From positions 1 to 62,868 of the forward strand of contig QAXH01006553.1 in the NCBI GenBank assembly GCA_004335635.1: a DNA stretch of 62,868 nt, written 5' to 3'. Positions 1-11,600 of the stretch are shown here, piece after piece; positions within the stretch are counted from its first letter, which is position 1, and the number at the start of each line of letters is the position of its first letter. Source of the stretch: Chloromonas sp. AAM2 (lineage: Eukaryota > Chlorophyta > Chlorophyceae > Chlamydomonadales > Chlamydomonadaceae). Under the pieces are notes generated by a model. That model saw only the letters and a program-made list of their open reading frames with translations. It searched no databases and was not told where the DNA came from. Made by a program: the position numbers and the translations under genes.

Positions 1-108
1 CAAGAGGGGAAGGAAAATAGGTGACCTATTCGTCACCACTGCAGCCTAAGCATCAACCGCACAGGTGCAAGGAACCTCACCTGTGCTGTGGAGTTGTTGG
101 TCTTGCAG

Positions 109-3100
109 TGGCATGGCAGCCTGTACCTGGGAGCTGCACACGGGCTGGCCGGTATCCTGTACGTACTGCTGCATGTGATGCATGTGGTAGACCATCTGGA
201 TGCAACAGCAGAGTCTGCAGGCAAGTGAGCTTCCCTGTCGACTGGTGACGAGCCGCACATTGCACACATATTCAAATGCTAAGTGACACTTAACCTAGTT
301 GTGAGGTCGCTGCTGTACAGCCAAGTAATCCAGTAAACAACATGTCAAGTTAGCAGGTAGTGTGGGTGATTTTCTATGTCCATGTACATGGATTAAGGCC
401 TGGGCTTGGTCGTTGAGCCTTAGTAGGCGCCATCCGAACCTATACTAGCGCTGTGAACAGATTCTTGAGCAGCTTGCCAAGCGGTCTTCACCATTACTTC
501 AATCTGTGCCTCGTCCTAGACGGCCCAGACCTTGCACAGCATGCAAGTCTCTGACCCGTCGTGTGACTGGAATGCATGCTGCACAGGTCAAGGCGCATGG
601 CGGCGGTCGGCAGTCCGTGGGGCCCTGCATGCGCTGGTGGGCTCATGCATGTCCTCGGGCAACCTGCCCAGCTCTGTGGGCAAGGACAAGGACAAGTGAG
701 AGCTGTGTGCTTGTCTGGACAGGCCTGGAATGGGATTCGGAATCACGACTTGATATGGCTGTGCATACCTTGCCTTGCCTTGCCTTGCCTTGCCTGCGTC
801 TTCTTATTTTTTTTTCATTTTTCTTCATCAAATCTGTCCTTGACCCAACAGTTCCAGCCTTTTGCATTTGCGATAGTGACGTGCCACCTTTTGGCATGTC
901 AGTATGATGTGCGTGCAAACAGTAAAAGAGTCAAAATAATAATAAAAATGTGCGCGATGAATGTGGTGCTGGTTTAAGCGGTCCTTGACCCATCGGTCCC
1001 AGGTCCTTGCGGTCGTCTGGCAGTGATGTGCCGCCCCCAGTAATGTTCTGCCCAAAAAAACAGATGTTTGCCAGTTCTGACAGACATGGGCAGTGCCTGA
1101 GGGACAGAGGGACAGAGGGACAGAGGGACATGGGCAGTGCCCATTGGCTTTGCAGGTGCGATTTGGGTAACAAGGTCACCGAGGTTTACGTAATCCACTG
1201 AAGAGTCTTGCCAATATTTCTGAAACCATCAGAGGCTCCTCCTCGTTCGCGAGTCACCTTCCTGTGCGATGTATCTGACCCAACACCACACTTTGCACAC
1301 TTTCACCACCACAAAGGCTTAGTATGGACGCACTCCTGAAAATACTAGTTCCACAGACGACTGACAGCCTCATCACGGTGCCACACAGAAATTGTCAGAA
1401 CTGGTCAATAGTTGGTATCACAACACCACGGTAGAACAACAAGTGCCAGCTTATCCACAGTGCAAAGAACCGCAAGGCATGCGCAGTAGGTGCTATGGAG
1501 ATGACGATGTTGAAGGGTTCTGGTCTACTCAGGGAAGAGAGGAGCAGCATGGGAGGCCGCTTCTGACTGGGACCCAAGAGGATCACTGCCCGTTTTCCTT
1601 GTACAGTGTAGAGCTCTGCACTGGACTAGCAATCGATGATGTACAATTTGCTTGAAATGCATAAGGGCGCGCTCCCTGGTTCTGCTGCCCTACAGCACAA
1701 TGTGCTGTGCTGCCACACACAATATGCAGTGCATTGGCCCTCGACGCTCTCGTGCACTCACATACAGGCAAGATACATTGTGCTCAAGTGTTGACGTATT
1801 TCCCCATTCATTACACACATGTAACTGAGTTGTTGTCTTGTCCCATGAGCATGCCTGTAACCTTGCTTGCAGTGCAATCTGGCCTCAGCAGGCCGCACGT
1901 TGTGCTCCCAAGTGTCGACGCCTTTCGCCCGTCATTACACACGCAGGCTTGTTCAGTGGTGCCACGGCGCTCCCGGTCTGCTCATGCTCATGCCCCCCGC
2001 CATGGAGGCATTCCCCGAGGACATGCACGCATGGACCGAGGCAACCAGGTGCACCCCAGCCTGGTGCCGGCATGCTCAATTGATTGCAGGGGGTGTCAGG
2101 GTATGCCCAAGCGGAGTGGCATACTGTTCCAGAGGTTCAGGTTCAGCTTAGGATGCATGGTTGACTGAATGACTTTCAAACGCGCTAGCGTTTGGTACAT
2201 GTGCTGTCCATGCATACTGTGTCAGGTGGGCTGACATCAGCACTGTGTCAGTTGCTTGTGTGCGCAGGCGTGCGGCTGGCGTTGTTTGGGAGCGAGGCCT
2301 GCTGCACAAGGTTTGCAATTTAGCAACTAGACTTTGCACACCTCACTAGCCATTGTTGCTGACGTGCTGGCTGATGTGGCCGCCTTGATGCGGACGTGAG
2401 GCAACGCTGGCGCTGAAAGTAGGGAATTTGGTTGTCAAAGGTACTTGCAGAATAGAAGATGACGCTCAACCCTGACCATTCAACCATTCAACCTGGATTT
2501 GTTTGACTGTTTTCGGTTTCGTGTGAAAGTCTGGGCAGCATCATTGCAAGGCCTACCTGCGTTCAGAATCTTGCTGCGGAGCAAGGCAGGACCTGGCACG
2601 ACGAACGAGCCCCCTGTAGCCCCTGCAATCTGTGTGCCCCGGTTCAGGGTGTGGGCATCTGTCACGGCATCAGCGGCAATGCCTACTCCCTTCTGTCGGC
2701 CGCTAGAGCGCTGCGCATGGCCGGGGGTGACGGCAGTGCGGCGCAGGAAGACGTGCAGCTGCGCAGGGCGCAGCAGATGGCGCTGTTCGCAGCACAACAC
2801 TGGGAGGACTTGTGAGTGGGGTGGAAAGTGCTAGGAAAACTAAGAGATTGGGAGGACTTGTGAGTGGGTTTGAAAGTACTGGGAAAACTAAGAGATTGGG
2901 AGGACTTGTGAGGGTGGGGGATACTAAGGTGGTCCGGGGGGCCCACATCTCTGAAGGCATGCAAACAGGGCCTTGCACCGGGACAACTGCTGGCTGTTGT
3001 GAGTCGCCAAGCAGCACTGCGCGGTCCCTGACTGGCGAAACTGCTTAGTGTGTGCCAGCGGTTATTCAGGACTGTTGAACTTGTGAGCTGCTGGGGCGGT

Positions 3101-3786
3101 GCTCTGCTGGGCGCCGCACCTGGAAGGTCAAAAACAGCAGTGGAATGGAAAACTAGCTGATAATGGCCCGTTTTGATTTTAGGTCTAGGGGCGGGTGAGG
3201 CAGCTGATCCAAACTGGCGTGATGGCGATGCACACATCTGCCTTATGCCAGCAATTTGAAGCGTGCAATCCCACACACTTGCAGGTACCCGGTGCCTGAC
3301 CGACCTGCTTCCTTGTACGAGGTAAGGAGAGCGGCACGGCGGGCGGTGAGGGCGCACGGTGCAGTCAGAGTTGCACACACCACCCTGGACAAGTGCGGAG
3401 TGCCGGGCTGTTGCAGTGTCCTGGGGGACAGGTGTAGTGTTGGGAAAGGAAGACACCTGCTGCATAGACACGCTGTGTTTGCCTTCGCTCTTCCCATCAA
3501 GGCTTGTGCCTGCCTTGCAGCACGCCGTGTTGCTAGCACGTAGAAGTAAAGCGGATAATGTGGGGCAGTGGGCTAGTCTCCTTCCCCGGTGCTTGCAACC
3601 CTTATAACGGGTTTGCCCGCCCAGTTCCCACTGCCTGTCCTATTCTGACCGTCACCCTGACACAATCGAACAAGCATTGCACGGTGTGTGTCGTTCCAGG
3701 GTCTTGCAGGCTTGGCGTGCCTCCTGATGGACCTGGGCCTACCGGACCCGGTGGCGGAGGCGCGCTGCCCGGCATACGAGCTGTGA
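109..3786 (+). CDS. LanC-like protein (LANCL family), 3' part of gene
   Basis: Seven exons are visible: 109-220, 614-695, 1947-2048, 2268-2310, 2648-2811, 3285-3321 and 3700-3786. All join in phase and give 208 C-terminal residues plus a stop. The first exon has its own acceptor at 107-108, so the N-terminus lies outside the window. Seen: LYLGAAHGLAGILY, SGNLPSS, WCHGAPG, GICHGISGNAYSLL, PDRPASLYEGLAGLACLL and a terminal CPAYEL. These are LANCL signatures in the correct order. The Cys of WCHG and the Cys-His of ICHG are the expected zinc ligands. Eukaryotic LANCL proteins are cytosolic or membrane-associated alpha/alpha-barrel proteins related to lantibiotic cyclases and linked to glutathione binding or adduct formation; the role in algae is not known to me. 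Intron 1 needs a GC donor (AG|GCAAGT at 219-226). The donor of the fifth exon is tandemly repeated. Identity is secure, and exon edges are nearly so. Confidence 0.88.
2802..2912 (+). repeat. 48-bp tandem repeat copying a 5' splice site
   Basis: The exon-intron junction GGGAGGACTT|GTGAGTGGG of the LANCL-like gene is repeated with an exact 48-base period, starting at 2802, 2850 and 2898. The first two copies keep a full GTGAGTGGG donor; the third reads GTGAGGGTG. Only the first donor keeps the reading frame, because use of either later donor retains an in-frame TGA at 2812-2814. Confidence 0.9.
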
Positions 3787-5727
3787 CAGCAAGTGGCACT
3801 GTGATTGCGAGCAACGGGATGTACCAGTGTATTGCTGGGCCCATGATCTGTGATGATGGACGACACTGTACAGAAGAACTCGGGTGTCATTCATAGCATA
3901 CCTCTTAATGCTTTGCACTGCAGTCCAGCCTGTACATAATCGCTGTCCATACAACAACAATCGCCAATTCGTTGTTGACAGAGTTGCGCCTGGTTGCTGA
4001 CAGAAACGCCTGTTGCTGAGATTAATTTAGTTTGATTTGATGACTGTTGGCCTTGTTGCGATTGGTTTGGCTTCTTTGGCTGGGACCCAATGATCTTAAA
4101 TGATTTGCGACATCCAAGACTTGACTGCTCTTCCACATTCGCTCTTGTTGCGTGCTTTCAAATGTGTCGCACAAAACGTGTTGCACAAAATGTTACAAGA
4201 GGTTGTGCACTGAGTGACAAGTACCAAAGTTGTGGTGTAGTTTTTGCACTGAACCTGTGGTTCGTTACAGTTCGTTACAGTTCCCAAGTACCTGCACAAT
4301 CTGTGCCTATTTGTTCGTTCCTAAGCGTATGTGTGTTGTTTGGCTCAGTATGTCGCTGACACAGAGGCACGCAGTTGCAGCTTGATCAGTTGATGATGCA
4401 ACAGCACCATTTGCTGGTTGGATCAATGAGATTTGCAAGTGCATCTGGTTGAATCTGATGATTTCATGGCCTTGGTATGGGTTTTCAGGATTGCGGCGTC
4501 AACATGGGCCCTGCTTGCGGTCGGAAAAGCCCTGGGTCCAGCCACTCTCATGTAAACATCACCACAGCTGCACAAAGACACGCTGCAGACACAGACACGC
4601 TGCCTCACACAACCTCTTGTAGCAACCAAACAGTTGACACGTGGCTTAGCAATGTATCCAGATGCGTCATGCCCATAGCAAACAGCCGCTGGCAAACAGC
4701 GGGGTAAAACAAATTTTCTGCAATCAGCCACAAACGGGCGTGTCCTGCAGTCACATGGGAACGTCAGCCCGGGCAAACAGCAAATGAATGCGAGGAAAGG
4801 CCGACCATGCCAAACTGGCCTAAAACAAGGCCAGCCTAGTCATCCAGCTCCCCATCATGAAAGCAAAAAGCCGCCCTGCATCAAATCCTGCTCATAGTAT
4901 AGCATCAAAAAGTCTCAACCAACCATGTGAAACCCTCGGAAACCCGCAGAACAAGTTCGTCTCCCCCACACTACTTTCCCCCTCATCTGTGTGCAAAGGT
5001 CTGCAAAGTTACCTGTCGATTTCCAGATCATGTACAGTGCACAAGCCTTGCTGATCTAAACACACAAAAGCGCGGAGATTGCCAGGTTGTGCCTCACTGT
5101 TGTTGATCCCAAACAAATCACAATCCGCTCCCAAGAACCCTAACCTTGCACGTCACAGCCAGCTACCCAAGACGTTGGCGCTTGCGCTCTACAAAGCAAA
5201 ACACACAGCGCAGTCAGTCGTCGTGTTGTCCCTCTTTCATGCTAGGAGTCAGGGCCTTGCACGCCTTCCAGTCGGGCACAGGCAGGCGCTGACAGCCACT
5301 GCCATCCTCCCCACAACTGCTGCCACCCTTTCCCACACTGTTACCATCCACCCCTGCCTCCATGCGTGTGCGGCGCTGCCACCCCATGCCATAGCCTTCA
5401 TTCCTTCGCCACACATGCGAACAAACGCACAGGAACAGCTTCCTCGCGATAGGTGCATGCATGACTGTGCAAGACGCCCCTCATGCCTGGCTCAAATGCA
5501 CTGGTGTACACATTTCTGTGCTTCGCGCACCGGTCTGTGAGAGCCAATGCGAGGCTGCATCGCTCCCATAGCGTGCAGCTCCATGATTATACATGCAAAA
5601 ACCTTTGGTACTTTGTAGTAAATACTCACTGCTACTTGTGGCCCTGCTAGCAACCCCGAGGCTGCAGTGCAGCACCAACATAATCCATGCCATTGATACA
5701 TCTCTACATTCTTGGTGCTGTGGCACG
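3787..5727. other. Convergent intergenic region, no gene recognised
   Basis: This stretch lies between the stop codons of the LANCL-like (+) and MLF (-) genes. The open frames here are short, overlap on both strands and show no family motif or consistent splice phase. It should contain both 3' UTRs. I see no convincing repeat in it. Confidence 0.6.
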
Positions 5728-8282
5728 TCAGGCATAGCGGCCTGATCCCCCGTAGCTCGCAAACCCACCCTGGCCTCCCGCCTGACCGTAGCCCGCCCTG
5801 GTGCCCCGGCCCCTGCTGGCGCCGCCTGCGCGACCGCCCACGCTGCCTGTGTAGGCATCCTGACCGTAGGCATTGCCTGGATAGGCACCTGGGCCAGCTC
5901 CTGTGAAGCCGCCTGCAGTGCCTGTGGTATACGTGTTGCCTACTGGGGCCATGGTGGCCGTGCCTGATGCGCCGGACCGGTAGCTTGGCACGTTTAGCCT
6001 TCCATCGACCCCATTGTGCACATGCCGTGATGAGGGCTGGGTTTGAGCGTGCTGCGGTGACTGTGTGTATTGCTGAGGCTGGGGCGGTGGGGGTGCGTGT
6101 AGCTGCAGGGCGGGGCGGGAAGGCTGGGTGCTGGTGCGTGTGCCCCGCGCTCCGCTCATGGGGTTCAAGTTCCGCTCTGCCTGCTCCATCCACTCCGCCT
6201 CAAACCTGAAAGGGCCGCGGGCACACACACACAAACGCAAATGCCATCATGCAACTGCCTGCCTGCCACATACAGACCCCTTGCCGTATCACTACCACAG
6301 ATTGCAGAGACGACTCACGACGCACAATTGCTTGAAGCACCATTGCTGATAGCTTGCACATGCAGTGTTGATGCTGCACCATCGGCCCACTCTGCAAGCT
6401 GGTGATAATCTATCCGACTAGAGCACAAACCGCACAGCGGCAATCAGCCACAAACCAACACACGCCTCCACTCTTACCTCCTGCAACCGTCAGACCATGC
6501 ATTGCACCGTGTTAGTTCGTTCACAGTGTTCAAACGCATACGCAGTATAGCCAGTTCACGATGTTCTCTCAACCCAAAGTACAGTCCGCCAACACACGGC
6601 TCCATGGCCATATGCATCGGACCCCGCAATCCATCTATCTTTGCCACATGGCTCTAGCGACAATGGCCCATAACCGCTCTTGTGCCCTTGCCACAGCTGC
6701 TTACCTGCGCCTTTGCCATTTCCCTTCTCTCCCCCCTTGCCACCACCTCCCCCTCCCTCTCCCACCTTGCAGCCTCTTCCTCGCTCATCCCCCTGAGCAC
6801 CTCGTCCCGTGTCTCCTGGCCGCTGCCGTCCCGCACGCGCCTAATCGTCCGCTCCCGATCCTCGAGCCCACGCGTGATGCTCATGGACTGCTCGCCTGTT
6901 CGCCCGTCGCGCACCGTGCTCTGAACCTCACGCACCTTCAGGTGCAGGCATGCAATCACAACGCTGAGCAAGCACGCAAGTCCCTTTTGCCATGCTTAAG
7001 GCTCCAGTTTGCACTTCCAAGCGTTGCAATGTAGAACCACAACGCTGACATAGAACGGCAGGGCTGGAGATGACGCACAAGCCTGCAAAGCTTACACAGT
7101 AGACTAAAATTTGCGTAACAGTTGCCAATATGACTGTTTGAATGGTGGTGTCATGTGGTGTTTGGGGCGTGTGTGCCTGGCACTATATGCATGGAGTAAA
7201 ATAGCAACTGTCATTGTTAAGGCCCTGCAAGGCAGTAGTGCACCCACCCCTCCTGGGCCCATGCGTGACGTCTGGGTAGATTGATAGGTGATGCCGTTGC
7301 GTCCGCCTGTCGAGTAACTGCTGCTTGAGTAAGAGTAGGACTGCACACCAGGCTGGTTGATGAGCTGCATGGGACCGCCCCCAAAAACGGCGTCGAAAAT
7401 GGATGGGGTTTGTCCTTGGACCGGTATGCGCCTGCTGCCAGCCCGCTGCAGGGCACTGCTGGTGCTGTTGCTGCTCTGCTGCTGGCGCTTGGCAGGGCGT
7501 GCGGCGGGAGGGGCATCTGCACACGTATGGGGCAGGAGTGCACTGGGACGCGCATGCGTGTTGGTAGCTGATACATGTAACAGTGAGCAGTGTGGGCGCA
7601 TGCATTTCTGCTGATTACGTGTATGGGATTGGTGCTGGTTGCAACAATATGTGTTGCTGCATGTGTTGCTGTATGTGCCTGTGTGATTGTACAGAGTGCT
7701 GGGAGTTCCAAGTGGAGTTGTATGCTGTTGTACCACAGCAGCTAAGGGGGCGTACGAGTCTTGGTCAGAGTTGTGCCCAGACCTTACGCGCAGACCTGGA
7801 TAAGTGACACTGATGTCAATGATAGCATGCCGAGCTCGGACGCACCATCATCAGGTTCCTCGACTATGCCTTCATCGGCTGCCGATTTGTAATCGTCAGC
7901 GGTGTCATCGTGAACTTCCTCAATCTGTGGCTCCCTACGGCCTCTGTGCGCAGCTGGGGCCTGCGTACACGGTGCAGAACCATCGTCTCGTTCCAGCCAG
8001 CAAGCCTCCTTTTGCAAGACACGTATGGACTCTTCTACAGTTGCTGGGAACGGGCGGATGGCATGCTGTATGATTGATGGCCAGCAAACGAGAACCTTGT
8101 CCCCATGACGGAACTTTCTAGGCCATCGCCATACGTGCCTGATGCGCAGGCCGAGAGCCAAACGTGCTAGCACCCATCATCTGCTCCATATGTCCAAATG
8201 GATCGGTAAAGAACGGGTCGTTGAACATTGAGGAAAGCATTGACGGGCCCCCAAAAGGGCCCGCTGAACCAAATCCAAACAT
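5728..8282 (-). CDS. Myeloid leukemia factor (MLF) family protein
   Basis: Five exons read on the minus strand, 8282-8135, 8043-7846, 7516-7248, 6935-6766 and 6205-5728, join in phase and give 420 residues. Seen in order: an N-terminal MFGFGSAGPF with NDPFFTDPFG and a Met-rich stretch (about residues 1-40); an acidic linker with EPQIEEVHDDTADD (about 85-110); the MLF core SYSYSSSSYSTGG ... MGPGGVREVQSTVRDG ... SMSITRGLEDRERTI ... EEEAARFEAEW (about 165-280); and a Pro/Gln then Gly/Arg/Tyr-rich tail of about 140 residues. MLF proteins bind 14-3-3 proteins and chaperones and affect protein aggregation and transcription in animals; the function in algae is unknown. The start is the Met opening the conserved NDPFF block. 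The gene is head-to-head with the PNGase F-like gene, 350 bp away. All splice sites are GT-AG. Confidence 0.9.
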
Positions 8283-8632
8283 GGTGTTGTTGTTTGTATA
8301 CTATTGTTTGTGTGCTGACAAACTCAGCTGCCAGCAGAGCTGGTGTAAATTGGCCTTCAGGGTTTTCAAACGTTTGTGAAAACGCTCCCGGCAGGACAAA
8401 TCCGACATCAGCAAACCTCGTAACAAATCTGCTATAGCAGAGCGCCTGCAAAAGGCTGCCTGCTGCTGAAGGACGATTGCCCAAACTCTCGCACGGCACG
8501 TCACATCTCGATTTATCCGATTGGCACGGCACATCCAAGGACGCAGCGCCCAATTGAAAGCAGAAACTAGGCCAAATCTGCTTGTGTACACAGTGGTGGT
8601 ACACAGCACCATCGCCCGCCATCATCGCGCAA
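8283..8632. promoter_or_regulatory. Probable shared promoter of two divergent genes
   Basis: This 350-bp gap separates the start codons of the MLF gene (-) and the PNGase F-like gene (+), so it must hold both 5' UTRs and both promoters. No defined motif was identified; the call rests on position alone. Confidence 0.5.
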
Positions 8633-11600
8633 ATGACGCCGGGCAGACATTTCGCCTGGCTCCTAATCCTGGCCGCATCATGTGCAATGACCACACATGC
8701 GGCGACAAATCCAGGAGATGATGCCCCAGTGCTCAACGTTCCCGTGCTTGAGGACCGGACGTACACGGCACCTGTTCCCGGGTACCTCGGGAATGCAAAT
8801 GGGCAAGAAATGCTTGGGATGCGGGGTTGCACTGGTCACTTATGGCTTGCTGGCTTGCTGATAATCATATGCATAATTGCTGTGTAGGGACAGTGGATAC
8901 ATGTATGCTGAAGCCTCACACGTCAAATGTTACCAGCACAAGCAGCTGTTCCGCTCCTGGATGCCCAACTGCCACTCTTTGTTCAATTGCGCAGGCGCAC
9001 TACCCTCATCACGTTGTACAATGCATCCGAGCCTTCGCATGTGTTCATGATGTCCAATTGGTGGTCCCTTGAGGTAAGCAAACTGGACGGCACAGGACCA
9101 ACGGATTCAAGGACCATGTACTATCACTCCTAAGTTTACTTCAACAGAAGATCAGAAGAAACCATCAAGTTGTGGGTATTGGCAAAACAACTTTTCCGCT
9201 TACCTCCCAGTGGTGTCACACGAACCCTACAACTACTTTGTATAAGTAACCGCAAACCTGGTCATCGAGTTGCCAAAGCAGGATATGCTTCTTCGGGCAA
9301 GTATCGCACAGCAAGCAACTCAAACTGTCTACTCCCTGCTCAGACGTTCCTCTGGCTGGCGCCCACCAGTGGGGTCGACTTCCTGTTTCTTCCCGCCACC
9401 AGCACTGCCAGCACCGCCACAGCGCTGGCCAAGCAGCTGTACAGCCGCTTCGTGAGGCTGATGGAGGAACAGCACATGCCTGTACATCTGAAAGCGCAAA
9501 GGTAGGCATCCGGCTCAAAAGCATAACGCCAGTCAGGATGATGAATTCTGTCCGACAATTCCAGTTTATACAACCGTGCACTGCTGGTGTACGTGTCACT
9601 GGCACAATGCATTTGGCTCGACAGACAGTGCCTCGCTAGCACAATGGCATGTAAACTTGCTACTCTTGTGCGCCTCCCCCGCTGTGCCTTGATAATGTTG
9701 TTGACGCGTGTGTCCAAACAAACATGGCCATGTGTACTCTCGCTCATAAGCGAGACGCTCCCTCATAAGCTAAATCAGCATGTCTCTCAAACAGTCAAGC
9801 ATATGCAATGCCCAGGATCTTCTGACAGGTCTGTTGCTTGCCCTCCCACAGGCTCGGCCAGCTGTACTTCAGCACCAGTCCTGCTGCTGTGTCGGCCCCC
9901 TGGGTTGTTCAGCTGCTGGGGGAGCAGTGGCAGGAGGAGGGGGCTACGCTCACAGCCAGTGTCAGCAGTGAGTGCGGATAGGGGTACAGAGGGGCAGAGG
10001 GCAGGAAAGAGGGTGTACAGCGCCCGCTGCATTTGTGGTAAGGACAGGACGCTAGTGGCTGCCAGCTTGTACCTCGAAAATCTCGATCCAGTAGTAAAAT
10101 GTGAACACTGTGACAGGGTGGAACGAATGTTCCTGCACAGTGCGGTGGCAAGGGCCAGGGGTGGAGACGGAAGGCACAGAGCAGGACAACGTTGCTGGAC
10201 AAGGGACCAGACCACAGCAGGGGTACCAGGCACAAAGAGCAAAGCATGGAATCACAACTGAATGGTTGAGCCCATGCTGGCAGTAAGTCTCCTGTAAGCC
10301 ACTCTCTCGAGTAGGCATCCACTTAGTGCTCCTGTTGCTGACATGATTCCGTCTGCACACGTGCTCTCATGCAGTCCCCGAGGGCTGGTGGAATGTCACC
10401 ACCCCACGCCTGGACGCCTGGTTTGACTGGGTGCCACGCCCTGCGCCCCCAACCACCCCAACCACCTCAACCGCTCAAAATAACGGCCACCACGTGGCCA
10501 GCCCCTCGCCCTACAGACTAACGTACGTGGCCAACGCATGCTTCCCCATGGACCCGTATCCCGAGGTAGCAGGTGAGTGTTTGGCGCCCCCTGTTGCTTT
10601 CCCGATGACGTGCAAGGCATCCACCCTTGTGTGAGAGGACGGAGCAGACAGGAGCATTCGGGCACCTTGGATGCTGGGATCGCATCCCTCAGACAGGAGT
10701 TATACGAGTGCTGCTGAAAATAGCACCAATGGAGCACCCGTCAGGTGTTGTACAGGCACTGTGGAATCTGCACATTAGATAACCTTGGGATAGCAGCAAC
10801 GAAGAGCTTGGCAAAAATTTTCATGCAAGGAGCTGTACACCTGGTGTAGAATTTGCGCATCTCAGACAACCCACACAGAACCAGAGCGCCAACACGAGGA
10901 CGGTTTGGAGTTGACGCCTTGTTCTTGACCCTTGCAGGGCGGTGGGTGCTTGCCCCCAACAGCAGCCTGTGTGGCTATGCGGACATGGCGCGCCACGCTC
11001 AGGCGGCCGGAGCACTGGGGCTGATTGTGTCCGCGTCAAGGTGGGGGCCGCCATCCTGCGGTAATAGAATGGTCAGGGATTGATAAGTGTTAGGCAAGGG
11101 CCGCCGTCATAGACCACTTGCAACCAAACTTGTAAAAATATAACCGGGGCACTGGGGCTGATTGTGCCCGCATCAAGGTGAGGGGCGCTATCCTTCGGTA
11201 ATGGATTGGTCAGGGACTGATAAGGGATAGGCACGGGCTGTCGTCAGAGGCTACTTGCAACCGAACTACACCATTGTGAAACTATACCATTATTCAGGCG
11301 TGTGGTGTCGTGGCCTTGTGATGTCCGTGTTAAGGTAGGGAGACTCAAGTTCAGCTACCAGTTTGTATCATGCCAAGGCTTGCGCACGTTGTTTGGTAAA
11401 CTCAACTCTAGCCTTGGGAGCTCAATCGTGAGATTAATCGCTCAGGTCCAGCTGCTGACAGGGGCCTCCTGTCATCAAGGCTCAGCTCGCTGGTTTGCAA
11501 CTGTCGGTACCTAGTGTGGTCTCTCACCGCGTCCTGTCCCACCGGTTGCCTGCCTGTGCAGGCACACCCGGCCAGAGGTCATGATGCCTCCCGACGTGGA

